NCBI RefSeq assembly: GCF_042654525.1
Contig: NZ_JBHSGP010000013.1
Span: forward strand, 1-64,000
Source: Geojedonia litorea
GTDB lineage: Bacteria > Bacteroidota > Bacteroidia > Flavobacteriales > Flavobacteriaceae
DNA length: 64,000 nucleotides
Direction: 5' to 3'
Shown here: positions 61,976 through 64,000 of the stretch, piece by piece
Layout: each line of letters begins with the position of its first letter
Position numbering within the stretch: position 1 is the stretch's first letter
Notes under the pieces: model-generated
What the model was told of the DNA's origin: nothing
The model's database searches: none
What the model saw: only the letters and a program-made list of their open reading frames with translations
Translations under genes and position numbers: made by a program

Positions 61976-62594
61976 TTTTACTAAAGTGTTTATTTCCAAA
62001 CCAATAACCTCTATTGGCACTTAATGGCGATGGATGTCCAGAAGTAAGTAGATGGTGTTTTTGACTATTAATTAATTTTGCTTTTTGTTTTGCGAAGCCT
62101 CCCCAAAGCAAGAATACTACACTATTTTTTTGATCGCTAATTGTTTTTATAACCTGATCTGTAAAACGTTCCCAACCCTTATTTTGATGACTTCCTGCAC
62201 TATTAGCTTTAACTGTTAATGTTGCATTGAGTAGTAAAACTCCTTGTTTGGCCCATCGTTCTAAATTACCTGATTGTGGATAAGGTAAGTCCATATCACT
62301 TTGTATTTCTTTAAAAATATTGATTAATGAAGGTGGATGCGATAGGCCATCATTAACCGAAAAACACAAACCGTTAGCTTGTCCTTCTCCATGATAAGGA
62401 TCTTGACCAATAATTACAACCTTTAAATCATCAAATGAGCACCAATCAAAAGCAGCAAAAATTTGTTTCCCATTTGGGTAGCACTTGTGTTTTGAGTATT
62501 CTTCCTTTACAAATTTTGCTAATTGTACAAAGTACGGTTTCTCAAACTCACCTTTCAATTTAGATTTCCAATTGTCGTTTATGTTTACCTCCAT
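61926..62594 (-). CDS. ung: Uracil-DNA glycosylase, family 1
   Basis: I start at the ATG at 62594 (222 residues), the usual start of the family in this group; the open frame 14 codons longer adds a stretch with no family features. The water-activating loop GQDPYH, the Pro-rich loop (SHPPSLINIF), the uracil-binding LLLNATLTV and the minor-groove loop HPSPLS are all present. It removes uracil from DNA in base-excision repair. It diverges from the mutS2 gene, with about 120 bases between them. Confidence 0.96.
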   Translation of the reverse strand: MEVNINDNWKSKLKGEFEKPYFVQLAKFVKEEYSKHKCYPNGKQIFAAFDWCSFDDLKVVIIGQDPYHGEGQANGLCFSVNDGLSHPPSLINIFKEIQSDMDLPYPQSGNLERWAKQGVLLLNATLTVKANSAGSHQNKGWERFTDQVIKTISDQKNSVVFLLWGGFAKQKAKLINSQKHHLLTSGHPSPLSANRGYWFGNKHFSKTNFLLQQAGMEVVDWS

Positions 62595-62679
62595 ATAATT
62601 TCTAGAAACTATTGCATGAATTGCAAAATAGTACATTCTATTTTATCTTCAGCCATCATTAAAAGTAAAAATCATTATT

Positions 62680-62687
62680 TACCTTTG
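62680..62687 (+). promoter_or_regulatory. Promoter -7 box of mutS2
   Basis: An exact TAnnTTTG match (TACCTTTG), 27 bases before the ATG at 62714. Confidence 0.45.
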
Positions 62688-62713
62688 TCATTAAGGTTTC
62701 AGGAGATTTCTAA

Positions 62714-64000
62714 ATGATAAATATTCACGAGAAAACATTACAGGATATAGAGTTTTATGACGTTCTAGATCAAATTGCGGAGTATTGCATAACCGATCTG
62801 GGAAAAACTGAAGTTCAAAATATTCGACCGATAAAACTAAAAGAGCAGTTATTTAATGATTTGCAACTAACCAATGAATATTTATCTTCTTTTGATAATG
62901 ATAATCGAATTCCGAACCATGGTTTTGAACCTATCACAAAAGAATTAAAGCTTTTAAAGATTGAAAATTCAAGTTTAGAAACCCACAGTTTTAAAAAGAT
63001 AGTTTCTATTTCAGTTACTGTTAATGAAATCTTGAAAAGCTTAAAATCTTTTGAAGAGTATTATCCAAATTTACTGCTTTTTACAGGTGATTTAAATGTA
63101 ACAACAGTCCTAATCGATGAAATTAATTTAATTGTAGATAGATTTGGAGATGTAAAGGATAGTGCTTCACAAGAATTGACTAATATTCGTCAGACCATCA
63201 ATATAACCAAAGGAAAAATCAATCAGAGCTTTGCTACGGCTTTGCATAGTTATATTGGACTCGATTATTTAGACGATATAAGAGAGTCAGTGTTAGAGAA
63301 CAAACGTGTTCTTGCAGTGAAGGCCATGTATCGTCGTAAAGTGAAAGGAAACATTCTTGGTAGCAGTAAAACAGGTAGCATTGTTTACATACAGCCTGAA
63401 ACTACATTTAAATATTCTAGGGAGCTCAACAATTTGGAATTTGAGGAACAAGAAGAGGTTTCAAAAATTCTGAAGTCTTTGACAGAATTTACACGACCGT
63501 ATTTAAACTTGCTAAAACACTATCAATCATTTTTAACCCAACTCGATGTTATTTATGCGAAATCAAAATATGCGCAAGCCATTAATGGCCTTTTGCCTAA
63601 TATTAATGATGACAAACACTATGAAGTAAAGGATGCCTATCATCCACTTCTATTAACTTCCAACCTAAAGCAAAAATTAAAAACCTATCCGCAGTCTATC
63701 ACTCTACATCCAGAACAACGCATTATTGTGATTTCTGGACCCAATGCAGGCGGTAAAAGTATTACTTTAAAAACTATTGGTCTGCTACAGGTGATGCTAC
63801 AAAGCGGCATATTAATTCCTGTACATGAGCGAAGTACAGTTTGTTTATTCGATCGAATTATAAGTGATATAGGTGATAATCAATCTATTGAAAATCATTT
63901 AAGCACATATAGTTATAGGTTAAAACAAATGAACTACTTTTTGAAAAAGTGTAATAAAAACACGTTGTTTCTTATAGATGAATTTGGAACAGGAAGTGAT
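62714..64000 (+). CDS. MutS2-family ATPase, N-terminal part (runs off right edge)
   Basis: The frame is open from 62714 to the end of the window (429 codons). The first 310 residues are the helical MutS core and clamp region (IEFYDVLDQIAEYCITDLGK). The ATPase domain starts with Walker A GPNAGGKS near 340 and reaches Walker B (LFLIDEFGTGSD) at the edge. The mismatch-recognition domain is absent, as in MutS2. The Smr nuclease domain expected at the C-terminus lies outside. In other bacteria MutS2 acts on branched DNA or on collided ribosomes. Confidence 0.9.
   Translation, partial: MINIHEKTLQDIEFYDVLDQIAEYCITDLGKTEVQNIRPIKLKEQLFNDLQLTNEYLSSFDNDNRIPNHGFEPITKELKLLKIENSSLETHSFKKIVSISVTVNEILKSLKSFEEYYPNLLLFTGDLNVTTVLIDEINLIVDRFGDVKDSASQELTNIRQTINITKGKINQSFATALHSYIGLDYLDDIRESVLENKRVLAVKAMYRRKVKGNILGSSKTGSIVYIQPETTFKYSRELNNLEFEEQEEVSKILKSLTEFTRPYLNLLKHYQSFLTQLDVIYAKSKYAQAINGLLPNINDDKHYEVKDAYHPLLLTSNLKQKLKTYPQSITLHPEQRIIVISGPNAGGKSITLKTIGLLQVMLQSGILIPVHERSTVCLFDRIISDIGDNQSIENHLSTYSYRLKQMNYFLKKCNKNTLFLIDEFGTGSD

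Noticed and set aside
1..64000. tRNA, rRNA, tmRNA or riboswitch genes
   Set aside because: None recognised by eye in the spacers; a covariance-model scan was not possible.

Overview
The window reads as chromosome of a member of the Flavobacteriaceae (phylum Bacteroidota), probably marine or cold-adapted. The reasons are AT-rich DNA, exact TAnnTTTG promoter boxes in front of several genes, a TonB-dependent receptor, SusE-like numbers of short lipoproteins, thrombospondin type 3 repeats of the kind found in large gliding/adhesion proteins, a fused E1 alpha/beta dehydrogenase, large tricorn-like and VPS10-like exported proteins, and a front-end fatty acid desaturase beside a cold-shock gene. I cannot name the species. 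No rRNA, tRNA, CRISPR array, prophage or insertion sequence was recognised.

Layout. 1-2380 is the N-terminal part of a large exported calcium-binding repeat protein running off the left edge, with one N inside its repeats. 2840-7687 holds a serine hydrolase, an exported Hcp-like protein, a cold-shock gene and a desaturase; the last two lie between two decayed copies of a composite intergenic repeat. 7688-10042 is one uninterrupted reading frame joining a cation/proton antiporter, a voltage-gated potassium channel and a zinc ribbon. After a broken channel-like remnant and a TonB-dependent receptor, 12989-17448 holds two parallel lipoprotein pairs: a paralogous protein followed at 17-18 bases by an unrelated lipoprotein that begins with the same leader. 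One partner is haloperoxidase-like but lacks key active-site residues. A LytS/LytTR two-component pair diverges from them at 17750. Next come an SLC12-like transporter, a lipocalin-like lipoprotein, a Tat-exported PLP enzyme and a tricorn-like protease.

28692-33177 is the part I consider most interesting. Three tightly packed genes encode a small beta-rich protein, a membrane TPR protein with a cytoplasmic class III nucleotide cyclase, and a small membrane protein resembling Pycsar effectors (DUF5706 type). A TPR/HTH protein lies just downstream. This looks like a cyclic-nucleotide signalling module whose cyclase is driven from the envelope, not by a soluble PycC.

33367-57563 is mostly leftward housekeeping and degradative functions: two EamA transporters, S9 peptidases, an SRAP protein, an MDR reductase, two VPS10-like repeat proteins, a second cold-shock protein, a DEAD-type helicase, Hsp20, an orphan ExbD, a 3D-domain lipoprotein, an M19 dipeptidase and the fused E1 enzyme. 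Between Hsp20 and ExbD lies a short rightward unit with two micro-ORFs and its own terminator. 57715-61659 is a compact rightward five-gene operon (2OG-type oxygenase, SUI1, DUF1835, nucleoside phosphorylase, cytoplasmic substrate-binding-like protein). The window ends with uracil-DNA glycosylase diverging from a truncated mutS2.

All family names come from recognising motifs by eye. No database search was run.
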